A stretch of 64,000 nucleotides of DNA from a virus: positions 1 to 64,000 of the IMG/VR virus record IMGVR_UViG_3300008107_000102; one strand, 5' to 3'. Position numbers and translations under genes: made by a program. Every line of letters begins with the position of its first letter. The stretch's first letter is position 1. This document shows positions 49,334 to 56,825 of the stretch, one piece after another. The notes below the pieces were generated by a model. That model made no database searches, had not been told where the DNA came from, and saw only the letters and a list, made by a program, of their open reading frames with translations.

Positions 49334-49484
49334 TTGTAGTGATTGATCTCTGCACAATAAGCTGAAGGCCTCTATGTTTATGCCTGAACCCTACATTGGA
49401 ACAGACAACTTAATACGCAAGTTTTATGATTGTAATTCTTTCAGACTTGCCCTGTTTTATTACAGACTGGAATTTTTTGCATAA
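49320..49484 (+). pseudogene. array unit 40, nonsense at the conserved Trp
   Basis: MKTINCSD then TGA at 49344-49346, at the position of the Trp in the SDW/NDW of its neighbours. The frame then continues (SLHNKLKASMF, LFYYRLEFFA) to 49484. Last unit of the array. Confidence 0.6.
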
Positions 49485-49516
49485 TACAAAGTCGTTTAGG
49501 TGTAGCTTCGCTTAAG

Positions 49517-49963
49517 ATGGATTCTGATCTTCATATAATGAACAAACAAGAAACAGCCCAAAAAATATTCAATTTCTGCCAAAAAACTTACCCAGAGCTA
49601 AAGTGGTCATTTACATCTTTAGGCAGAACTCAAGACATGATTTACGGGTATCGCCCTATTCTTAATTCTATAAATGGAATACAAATAGATATAAGTATCA
49701 ATAGTAACAACTTTTATAGTAGTGACGGTTCACCTAGCGATTTTAGAAATTACATAGAAGGTCGATCTACTATTTCTAATTTAGATTGGGAAGGAAGTTT
49801 TTTTGTATGGATAAATGATAGAAAAAACAGTAAAATCTCATTCAAGAAAAGTGGGACTGCTAAACATGGAGAATTAAATCTATGGCGTAAAAAAGGAACA
49901 CGAATTATGATTGATATTTATGAATTTATCGAAACTGAAATACAAACCGAGGTGACACTATGA
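49517..49963 (+). CDS. unknown host-type protein, first of a pair
   Basis: 148 residues (a second ATG at 49538 could be the start). Lys/Asn/Ile-rich, AT-rich codons, no GGGCC strings. Segments GIQIDISINSN and FFVWINDRKNSK suggest a beta-rich protein. The stop overlaps the next start in an ATGA, so two genes were co-translated. An immunity or defence pair is only a guess. No family recognised. Confidence 0.5.
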   Translation: MDSDLHIMNKQETAQKIFNFCQKTYPELKWSFTSLGRTQDMIYGYRPILNSINGIQIDISINSNNFYSSDGSPSDFRNYIEGRSTISNLDWEGSFFVWINDRKNSKISFKKSGTAKHGELNLWRKKGTRIMIDIYEFIETEIQTEVTL

Positions 49964-50450
49964 CAACAGCAGAAGAGTTTTTTAAAAGGCAAAAAGCTAT
50001 AGAAGGACCAAAAAAATAGATATACTTAAAAAAATTGCGGCTTTTTGTCACAAAGAATATAACGACAATTCTGATTGGAACAGTTGGTCGTTTAAAAACT
50101 TTCTTTGGTCAGAATGGGAACTAAAGTTTGAACAACAAATTTACCTAACAGGTAATGCTAAGGTTCTTTTAGATTGTCAGACGGTAGCCCATGTCAAGGT
50201 TTTTTGTGGTTTTGTACCAAGCTTTAGCTTAATACCAAAAACCAGAGTAACTGGTACGATATTTGATTTAAGAACAGGAAAAATAAAAGAAATAGCTATA
50301 TGTAGAGCGTATGATGATCCAGATGATGGATACTACTCAAGTTTTGGAATCTCTGACAAACAGGAAGAGATTACCTTTATTCGTGATAAAACAGAGGAAA
50401 TAGCAGAAACTATATCAAGTTTTATCGACAAACTTTTTACATTTAATTGA
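49960..50450 (+). pseudogene. second gene of the pair, interrupted at an A7 run
   Basis: ATG 49960 starts MTTAEEFFKRQKAIEGPKK and hits TAG after a run of seven A (about 50010-50016). With one more A the frame would continue as IDILKKIAAFCHKEY and run to 50450 without a stop. Either a one-base deletion inactivated it, or polymerase or ribosome slippage on the A-run restores it. Ends LFTFN. Confidence 0.6.
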
Positions 50451-50506
50451 AATTAAAATATGGACTCAGACTAAAGCGTTTAAAATTAACACAATCATCT
50501 AATATC

Positions 50507-50593
50507 ATGGCTTCGCAAGCAACAGCATCTTTTTTCAGGGAAAACTCTGCCAAATGGCGGTGATTTTGATGTTAGTCAATTAGAAATTCGTTA
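50507..50593 (+). pseudogene. small host-type fragment, frame broken at a T-run
   Basis: MASQATAS is followed by a six-T run. In one frame it stops after 18 codons; with one T fewer it would read FSGKTLPNGGDFDVSQLEIR and end at 50593. Looks like a short decayed gene; no family recognised. Confidence 0.35.
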
Positions 50594-50629
50594 GGTATCG
50601 CTTAAGAACAGTAGTATGGATGACGTGGG

Positions 50630-50839
50630 GTGGCCCTAGACGTTGGCGGTAGTAGTATATTAAGGTACCTGTTGAAAAAACTATCCGAGATATTCTTATG
50701 GAACGGGCCACGGGTAAGTGACATCACTTATCTCGAGCATATTGCCATTAACAGGCGATATGTATTAGTGTTAAAGTTTAAGCTTAGTTATTATAGTGCA
50801 TTCATCCAATATACGGAGAGCGGTGACGAGAGAGAATGA
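50630..50839 (+). CDS. unknown small protein before primase
   Basis: 69 residues from GTG 50630. Native-type composition, basic, mostly hydrophobic-basic alternation (LVLKFKLSYYSAF). It overlaps the primase start. No family recognised. Confidence 0.4.
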   Translation: MALDVGGSSILRYLLKKLSEIFLWNGPRVSDITYLEHIAINRRYVLVLKFKLSYYSAFIQYTESGDERE

Positions 50840-52016
50840 GCAACTGATAATGGAGCGGCTAACTATACCAGAGCTACTAAATCTACGGCATGGTACTAAT
50901 GATTGCCCTGCTTGTGGGGGCCGCGGTAAGCTGAGCGTGTATCCGCACTATATGAAGTGCTGGAGGACTAGTTGTGAGTTGAACGCAGGTATGGGTCTAG
51001 TCAATGCCTGGCGCTGGCATACTAAGCTTGATTATGCTGGGGCTATGCAGCAGTTAGAGGCCCGCGCTGGTATACGTCAGGCCCGCGAGGTTATGGATGC
51101 TCGCAGTATAGTACTAGAGAGCGCGCTAGAGGCCTATCATTATTATTTTGATACTACGCCTGCTGCTCAGGATTATATACTGCGGCGGGGCTGGTCCCTC
51201 GATCTAGCTCGTAGCATTGGTATAGGGTATGCTCCTCCTAGTGGTCTACGTCAATTCGATATAGATCATGAGGCATTAGCCCGCGAGGGTCTGATTAAGG
51301 AGGACGGCGAGGATTACTATAGGGAACGCATTATATTCCCTATACGAGATACACGAGGCCATCTAGTCCATATGGTTGGTCGCTATATAGGTAGTAGTGA
51401 GAGGGCCCCCCGCTATAAGGATACGCGGGCCGCTATTAATAGTAAGCGCTATCTCTATCTAGAACATTGTCTTAAGGAGTATAGTAAGCACCCAGCTCGC
51501 GAGCTATATATAGTTGAGGGCCCGCCTGATGCCACATCACTAATAGGTCGTGGTTTACCTGTAGTGGGACTATTGGGTCTGGAGTATCTATTATGTCACA
51601 CCAGTAAGTTCAAGCCCTTCCGTCGTATCACATTTATATTCGACTCAGATAAGTATAGCGATGATCATCCTACTCATGCCGGTGTATATAAGAGCTGGGT
51701 GCGTATCATACCTCAACTAGTTCAGCTACAGGTTAACTTACCATTAGCTGAGCTTATGACGTATATGGTTGCTGATTATAAAGATATTAATGAGTGGTTG
51801 GTAGCAGAGCCTCGCGTTAATGCTGCTGATACTATCAATGCTAACCGCATATTATTCGTAGATGATTTACTAGCTCAATGGGGGCCCGACATTAGTCATC
51901 ACGTAGATATATTGCGGGTATTGACTGCTACTCATTCCCCCTTAGGGCTACTGGCTCCTTATGTAGATAATCAATTAGGGCCCCTTGAATATGCCTCTCT
52001 ACTATTCGGATCGTGA
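50823..52016 (+). CDS. dnaG: DnaG-type primase
   Basis: About 397 residues from GTG 50823 (CGGAGAG upstream; ATG 50850 is the alternative). N-terminal zinc-binding CPACGGRGKLSVYPHYMKCW then C, RNA-polymerase-like domain with ERIIFPIRD and GHLVHMVGRYIG, and TOPRIM motifs LYIVEGPPDATSL and ITFIFDSDKYSDD. It makes RNA primers for the phage replisome. No helicase domain is fused, unlike T7 gp4. Confidence 0.88.
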   Translation: MTRENEQLIMERLTIPELLNLRHGTNDCPACGGRGKLSVYPHYMKCWRTSCELNAGMGLVNAWRWHTKLDYAGAMQQLEARAGIRQAREVMDARSIVLESALEAYHYYFDTTPAAQDYILRRGWSLDLARSIGIGYAPPSGLRQFDIDHEALAREGLIKEDGEDYYRERIIFPIRDTRGHLVHMVGRYIGSSERAPRYKDTRAAINSKRYLYLEHCLKEYSKHPARELYIVEGPPDATSLIGRGLPVVGLLGLEYLLCHTSKFKPFRRITFIFDSDKYSDDHPTHAGVYKSWVRIIPQLVQLQVNLPLAELMTYMVADYKDINEWLVAEPRVNAADTINANRILFVDDLLAQWGPDISHHVDILRVLTATHSPLGLLAPYVDNQLGPLEYASLLFGS

Positions 52017-52513
52017 TGACTAATTATCACGTGAGTATACCTGCTCGCGATTGTATGATATACCCCTATTATGTAGGGCGTTACGCTGATGGCCGCTATA
52101 GTGCTGTTACTATAACACTACAGTCGGGCTGGGCCCAGGAGTGGCGTATGTATCGGCGTGCCATAGAGTATCTACGTGAGGATAATGAAAGCCCGCCGAT
52201 TATAACAGGCTACCTACCTGATATGGGGCGGCCCCGCTCTGGCGCTGCCTGGTACTGTCTAGATACTACTGAGTATCTGCATGACTATAACCTAAATATA
52301 TATCACGAGCGCTACCCTACCCTGGGTATACTAGATCATAGGGGTATAGCTACACCTCAGCATATAGAGGCTCTAGCTCAGCTAGAGTTCTTACCCTACT
52401 TCTATCATCCTCTTATCGCAGCGCGGGCCTGTTATCTTATAGAGCCCCGCCCTGTCTGGTTAGAGGCTTTCCTATCATCTGATATTAACAGGAGATTATT
52501 CAATGTCTGCTAA
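52016..52513 (+). CDS. unknown protein after primase
   Basis: 165 residues, start ATG overlapping the primase stop (TGATG). Tyr-rich (YPYYVGRYADGRY). No family recognised. Confidence 0.5.
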   Translation: MTNYHVSIPARDCMIYPYYVGRYADGRYSAVTITLQSGWAQEWRMYRRAIEYLREDNESPPIITGYLPDMGRPRSGAAWYCLDTTEYLHDYNLNIYHERYPTLGILDHRGIATPQHIEALAQLEFLPYFYHPLIAARACYLIEPRPVWLEAFLSSDINRRLFNVC

Positions 52514-52844
52514 CCTATCTACGCTTATTAGTCTTAATCTAGAGTATCTGATGAAAGAGTACCCTGATAAGCCATTCCATGTGTATCTCTGTCAGATAGA
52601 TGCAGCCCTATGTGAGAGAGTAATCGAGGATGAGCCGCCCCCCGCTTTATTTGAATTGCTTCCGCGTATCTTCATGGAGATCAACGACCTATTATCTCCT
52701 AATTTTATAGATAAGGACGTGCGCTTCTTTGACAATGTCAAGGTAGAAAAGGTGCTCGGAGCACTACCTAACTCTGTAATTCAATTTTGCGAGGGCCGCC
52801 TAGCGTATTATCAAGAAAGAAACGTTCTATTAATTAAGGACTAA
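52503..52844 (+). CDS. unknown small protein
   Basis: 113 residues, overlapping the previous gene by 11 bp; AGGAGA before its ATG. Soluble, helical. No family recognised. Confidence 0.55.
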   Translation: MSANLSTLISLNLEYLMKEYPDKPFHVYLCQIDAALCERVIEDEPPPALFELLPRIFMEINDLLSPNFIDKDVRFFDNVKVEKVLGALPNSVIQFCEGRLAYYQERNVLLIKD

Positions 52845-52858
52845 ATTAGCTAAATGCG

Positions 52859-53044
52859 ATGAACAGCGACCATTTACCCAATATTCATCCCGGTGAAATC
52901 CTCAAGTTAGATTTTCTGGAACCGCTCAATATTACCCCCTACAGACTGAGCAAAGATTTAAGCGTAGCTCAAACTCGTATCGGTGAGATTTTAGCGGGTA
53001 CTCCATTTGCAGATGTGGCCGAGGGGAAAAGCGCAAGGGACTAA
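52859..53044 (+). pseudogene. truncated HigA-type antitoxin
   Basis: The first 42 residues (NIHPGEILKLDFLEPLNITP, YRLSKDLSVAQTRIGEILAG) match the N-terminal helix-turn-helix of HigA/XRE addiction-module antitoxins. The second half of the domain is replaced by an unrelated 19-residue tail. No HigB toxin is nearby. Likely a captured host fragment; a short repressor or antitoxin mimic is possible. Confidence 0.6.
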
Positions 53045-53215
53045 TTTTATCTGGGAGGGGGAACAGGATTAGTGAGAGGGTGGGACTGGGAGAAGCGGCA
53101 GGAATAAGGGGATTTTCAAATTTACGGACTTGGGGGACGGGTAACAGATAGAAAAGTAGGGCCTAGTATGTATTAACTACGCGCAACCTAACGTATATTG
53201 TAGAGTAGAGGACAA

Positions 53216-54016
53216 ATGTTTACTATTAATTATCGCTATCTAACAGAGGCGCAGGAATACTACAAACAAAAAGGCTATAGAGTAGTCGATCTAAAATGGG
53301 TCGTGCCCCGCAGAATTGGCTCTATAACCTCACCAGAGCCTAACAGTCAGGCCCCCTATAGCTGTTACGACACTTTTGTGCTGGTAGGTAGCGCAGAACA
53401 GACCTTCATCTATAATGCGATAAATGGACATTATCAGGCAGGTGACGCACTGCAAGCTATTACGCCGTGCTTTCGTCCACTGGATAATGACAATTATAGC
53501 TACCCTTACTTTATGAAGCTAGAGTTATTTGTGTACAAGGGTATGCCTGGTATGACTGTAAATACTATCTGTACTGATGCCTACCAGTGGATGCTACATT
53601 ACATTAATCCACATAATCTCAAGTACGTGCATTGTGCCAATGAGACGGATATAATCTATACTCCATTGAATCTAGAGCTGGGCTCCTATGGTAAGCGCTC
53701 TTATGATGATCACTGGTGGTATTATGGCACTGGTATAGCTGAGCCCCGCTTTAGTATAGCAGTTAATGACTCCTTCCGGCCCGGCTATCACTCTAGCCCT
53801 ATCCCTAAATATTCTGTTAATACGTTGGATAAGATATACGAGGAGCTGCTCGAGTGCCGCGAGGCCACTAATTCGTTATTGAGACAATGTGAGTTAGCTG
53901 ATCTATTACTCGCTGTTGAGCAATATGCTGTATCTCAATACGGTGAAGCAGGATGGGATGTTATTAGGGATATGGCTAAGTTAACACAACGCGCCTTCGC
54001 CGCAGATAAACGATAG
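53216..54016 (+). CDS. unknown protein with MazG-like C-terminus
   Basis: 266 residues. The first 200 are unrecognised, aromatic-rich. The C-terminal part (KIYEELLECREATNSLLRQC, ELADLLLAVEQYA) has the EExxE ... ExxD spacing of all-alpha NTP pyrophosphatases of the MazG type, which many cyanophages carry. If active it would hydrolyse NTPs or affect (p)ppGpp. Tentative. Confidence 0.5.
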   Translation: MFTINYRYLTEAQEYYKQKGYRVVDLKWVVPRRIGSITSPEPNSQAPYSCYDTFVLVGSAEQTFIYNAINGHYQAGDALQAITPCFRPLDNDNYSYPYFMKLELFVYKGMPGMTVNTICTDAYQWMLHYINPHNLKYVHCANETDIIYTPLNLELGSYGKRSYDDHWWYYGTGIAEPRFSIAVNDSFRPGYHSSPIPKYSVNTLDKIYEELLECREATNSLLRQCELADLLLAVEQYAVSQYGEAGWDVIRDMAKLTQRAFAADKR

Positions 54017-54082
54017 CGGGTTGAGGTTCTCGTTCCCCTAGAGTCAATGTCAAATCACTATTAATAATCCTGGGAGGTTAAA

Positions 54083-54163
54083 ATGGATAATGCACCGTTA
54101 GTTATAGGGCTAGCTCTCGCTCTTATCACAATAATTGGCTTGTTGTTTAATGACTTAACTTGA
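54083..54163 (+). CDS. 26-residue membrane microprotein
   Basis: ATG 54083 follows a very strong ribosome-binding site GGGAGG. The product is almost only one membrane helix (PLVIGLALALITIIGLLF). Its good initiation signal makes it likely to be real despite its size. Confidence 0.5.
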   Translation: MDNAPLVIGLALALITIIGLLFNDLT

Positions 54164-54223
54164 CCCTCCTCACTGTCGTACCGCTGTGTCGTAAGTAGAT
54201 CTATAATTTCTTAAGGAGTCTTT

Positions 54224-54718
54224 ATGCTTAGCATTCAAGTCCGTCAGGGTGTATTTGAAACTAATAGTTCGAGCACCCATAGTATATCTATTCCCTGTCA
54301 GACTAGCCTTACTATCCCTAAATTAATACATTTCGAGATTGGCGAATTCGGTTCTGAAACTAGTATCCTGAGTTCTATAGCAGCCAAGGCCAGTTATTTA
54401 TACACGGGCTTCGCCGCTAACGATAGAATGAAAGACGCCTATGACATGATACTCTATCTGCTATCAGAGGGTATTGCTGTAACTGCCGAGGATGTAGTAT
54501 ATGACAAATACAAAAGTCTTAATGGCGGCTACATGGACCACGCCAACGAGTTGAACGGCTTCCTCAATGCTATTGTAGCTAATAAGGATATGATGATGCG
54601 TTATCTATTCTCGCCCTATAGCTTTATCCTAACCGGTAGTGATAATGATTACAGTTATGTGATTGATAATAAGGGAGTGATGGAGTATGCTAGCGACTTC
54701 TTTTACAAGGGCAATTAG
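54224..54718 (+). CDS. conserved phage protein with N-terminal VRQGVFETNSSSTHS
   Basis: 164 residues with AAGGAG before the ATG. The opening SIQVRQGVFETNSSSTHSI is a signature seen at the start of many uncharacterised phage proteins. Function unknown. Confidence 0.65.
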   Translation: MLSIQVRQGVFETNSSSTHSISIPCQTSLTIPKLIHFEIGEFGSETSILSSIAAKASYLYTGFAANDRMKDAYDMILYLLSEGIAVTAEDVVYDKYKSLNGGYMDHANELNGFLNAIVANKDMMMRYLFSPYSFILTGSDNDYSYVIDNKGVMEYASDFFYKGN

Positions 54719-54767
54719 ATATCACTAGCTAGGGCTCGCCTAAACTAATTTACCAGAGGAAAAGTAA

Positions 54768-55124
54768 ATGTTGCCGAAAGACTTTATTAAAAAGGGTGCC
54801 AGGGTATGGGCAGTAATTCCCCACGAGGATGGTACATGGGGAACTATTAAATCAGTCGGGCGAAAGTATATAGTGGTTGATGGCAAGGAGTTTGATATTG
54901 ATACTCACCGTCAAGTAGGAGATTGGGAATGCGAATTATATACTTCTCCAGAAGCCTACACAAAAGAGCGTAGAGGTGAATGCCTCATCGAAGAGCTCCG
55001 ATGTTTATTGAGCAATCCTAATGTTACCGCCAAATGGTTCGGGGGGATAGATAAATTAGTTGAAGCTTGCGAGATCATGGGGATTAATACTGATGATTAT
55101 CCGTCATTCTATGACTATGAATAG
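54768..55124 (+). CDS. unknown protein
   Basis: 118 residues; AGAGGA before the ATG. A small SH3-like beta start (GARVWAVIPHEDGTWGTIKS) and a helical acidic end. No family recognised. Its end overlaps the radical SAM start. Confidence 0.5.
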   Translation: MLPKDFIKKGARVWAVIPHEDGTWGTIKSVGRKYIVVDGKEFDIDTHRQVGDWECELYTSPEAYTKERRGECLIEELRCLLSNPNVTAKWFGGIDKLVEACEIMGINTDDYPSFYDYE

Positions 55125-56034
55125 GTTTAATGAAGCGATAGCGTTAGCGCATTATATTAATGGTGATTATGAGTGTACTCTATATGCTGATGGTACCCTA
55201 GTTCGTACTACAAGTGTGGTTGGGGCCCGCCCTGCCTATCCCTGCTCTATAGATATTAAGATCACTGACTACTGTGATATGGGATGTAGGTACTGCCATG
55301 AGAGTTCTACTCGTAGTGGTAAACACGCTGACCTAACACGGTTACTCGATGTCCTTAGTGATATACCTGCTGGGGTCGAGTTAGCAAATGGAGGGGGTAA
55401 CCCACTATCTCATCCTGATATAGTGGGCTTCCTAGTAGAACTTAAGGCCCGCGGGCTTATAGCTAACATTACTGTTAACCAGGGTCATCTACATCGCTAC
55501 GCTACTCTAATAGAGGACATAGTAAGTCAGGAGTTAGTGCGGGGCCTCGGTATCTCAATCACTAGTAGTAACTATAGCAGTCTGATACCAGTACTGCGTC
55601 TCTCAGATAACATCGTGTATCACATCATCGCTGGTATCCATCCCGTCAGTATAATCGATGAGTTGGTTAGCCTCAGCGCTGTAACCAGTAAGGTACTCGT
55701 ACTAGGCTATAAGAACTTCGGCTTCGGTATAGATTATCATAGCCCTGAGGTAGATGCAGGCATAGCGCAGTGGCGGCGTTCCCTACCCTCTCTTATAGGT
55801 AAGTGTAATCTCTCCTTTGATAACCTGGCTATCGAACAGTTAGAGCTCAGACGTTTATTCACTGATGAGGGGTGGGCCCGCTTCTATATGGGCGATGACT
55901 TCCAGTTTACTATGTATATTGATGCAGTTAAGCAGCAGTATGCTCCTACTAGTCGTAGTTATAACCGTACGTCATTCGACTCTACTTCACTAATCGATTA
56001 CTTCCAGACAGGCTTCCCATGCACATCAGGCTAG
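55111..56034 (+). CDS. radical SAM protein
   Basis: About 307 residues from ATG 55111 (ATG 55117 also possible), coupled to the upstream stop. The iron-sulfur motif CDMGCRYCH (CxxxCxxC) at about residue 52 and the SAM-binding GGGNPLSHPD (about residue 95) define the family. The substrate cannot be told: it could modify a base, a peptide or a cofactor. No class III reductase is present, so an NrdG role is unlikely. Confidence 0.8.
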   Translation: MTMNRFNEAIALAHYINGDYECTLYADGTLVRTTSVVGARPAYPCSIDIKITDYCDMGCRYCHESSTRSGKHADLTRLLDVLSDIPAGVELANGGGNPLSHPDIVGFLVELKARGLIANITVNQGHLHRYATLIEDIVSQELVRGLGISITSSNYSSLIPVLRLSDNIVYHIIAGIHPVSIIDELVSLSAVTSKVLVLGYKNFGFGIDYHSPEVDAGIAQWRRSLPSLIGKCNLSFDNLAIEQLELRRLFTDEGWARFYMGDDFQFTMYIDAVKQQYAPTSRSYNRTSFDSTSLIDYFQTGFPCTSG

Positions 56035-56225
56035 GCGATGAGATTAATAATAAGGTAGTTACTAATATAGCATATCAATCAACGTACCCTAGGTCAGCGG
56101 GTTATAGTTACAACACGAAGGGTAATCTTTCTCACCGCTACGCTGGCCATAAGAACAGAGTGGTTGTTACGTTAGATGATAATACTGAACTAACCTGGAA
56201 TCCCTGGTTGTTTCAATTCGATTAG
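56019..56225 (+). CDS. unknown small protein
   Basis: 68 residues overlapping the radical SAM end by 16 bp. Begins MHIRLGDEINNKVVTNIAYQ and ends TELTWNPWLFQFD. No family recognised. Confidence 0.5.
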   Translation: MHIRLGDEINNKVVTNIAYQSTYPRSAGYSYNTKGNLSHRYAGHKNRVVVTLDDNTELTWNPWLFQFD

Positions 56226-56251
56226 TTATTCTCAGTGTAGCAGGCGTTATG

Positions 56252-56260
56252 TGCTATAAT
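56252..56260 (+). promoter_or_regulatory. extended -10 promoter before the resolvase gene
   Basis: TGCTATAAT gives a perfect -10 hexamer (56255-56260) with the TGn extension. The -35 region is poor, as is common for extended -10 promoters. The gene starts within 14-26 bases. Confidence 0.55.
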
Positions 56261-56273
56261 GATAATATACTAG

Positions 56274-56825
56274 TTGGTGATTATCTTGGATAAATTTATA
56301 TGTGGGATAGACCCAGGTTTAACTGGGGGACTTTGTATACTACAAAAGGGGGATACCCATAATGTAGTTGATGTTAGAATCATGCCAATCTCTACGTCTG
56401 ATAAGGATATAAACATGGGGGTAATTAAGAATTACCTGTCTTATTATAGACCTCATCTTACTATTATTGAACGCCAGATAGTAGTACGGCCCAGGATAGT
56501 TGCGGGAAAGACGCGGCGTCAGGGTCTGGGTTCTACTGCTAAGACTATGCTTAACTATGGGAAACTAATTGGCCTATTGGAGGGTATAGGTCTGAATTAT
56601 GTAGTAGTAGATTCCCGTGAGTGGCAATCGCACTATGCCGATATGGCCCCGCCTATTAAATGGACCTATAGTAAACCTACTAAGACACGCAGCGTATCTA
56701 TTGCTGTGGATCTCTATCCTGCTGTTAATTTATTCAGGACTCCTCTCTGCCACAAGCCCCATGATGGTATGGCTGAGGCACTATTATTAGCTCATTATGG
56801 CGCAGAGGTTATCGATGACCTCTAA
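56274..56825 (+). CDS. RuvC-like Holliday junction resolvase
   Basis: 183 residues or slightly fewer; possible starts are TTG 56274, GTG 56277 or TTG 56286. The RuvC acidic set is GIDPGLTGG, TIIERQ and HDGMAEALLLA. It would cut recombination or packaging junctions. It is near a RecB-like nuclease and far from the possible resolvase at 5062, so the phage may carry two. Confidence 0.8.
   Translation: MVIILDKFICGIDPGLTGGLCILQKGDTHNVVDVRIMPISTSDKDINMGVIKNYLSYYRPHLTIIERQIVVRPRIVAGKTRRQGLGSTAKTMLNYGKLIGLLEGIGLNYVVVDSREWQSHYADMAPPIKWTYSKPTKTRSVSIAVDLYPAVNLFRTPLCHKPHDGMAEALLLAHYGAEVIDDL

Larger units (their letters stand above)
41835..49484 (+). repeat. tandem array of about 40 diverged paralogous mini-genes
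   Basis: A 7.65-kb block of related coding units, each 130-280 bp, all on the plus strand. Common plan: M-K-x-I-N/S-x-N start, WAPxN, (P)ITxPP, LYYSFYxYNxGG, xFYYRL (nearly universal, usually written TTTTACTATAGACTG), YNILDE and an acidic end DDYFDEDD. 25 of 39 junctions overlap by exactly 14 nt, so successive genes rotate +1 frame. The GAGG of the acidic codons lies 12 nt before the next ATG in most units. Two broad forms alternate: long units with the WAP/PIT part, and short units without it. Individual units follow below. Family unknown. Confidence 0.85.

Noticed and set aside
41835-49484. The repeated 42-49 kb block as a CRISPR array or satellite
   Set aside because: Units are 130-280 bp, diverged and open in frame, with start and stop signals; there are no short identical repeats with unique spacers.
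41835-49484. The array as a diversity-generating retroelement target
   Set aside because: No reverse transcriptase motif or template repeat is seen in the window, and changes between units include indels and all base types.
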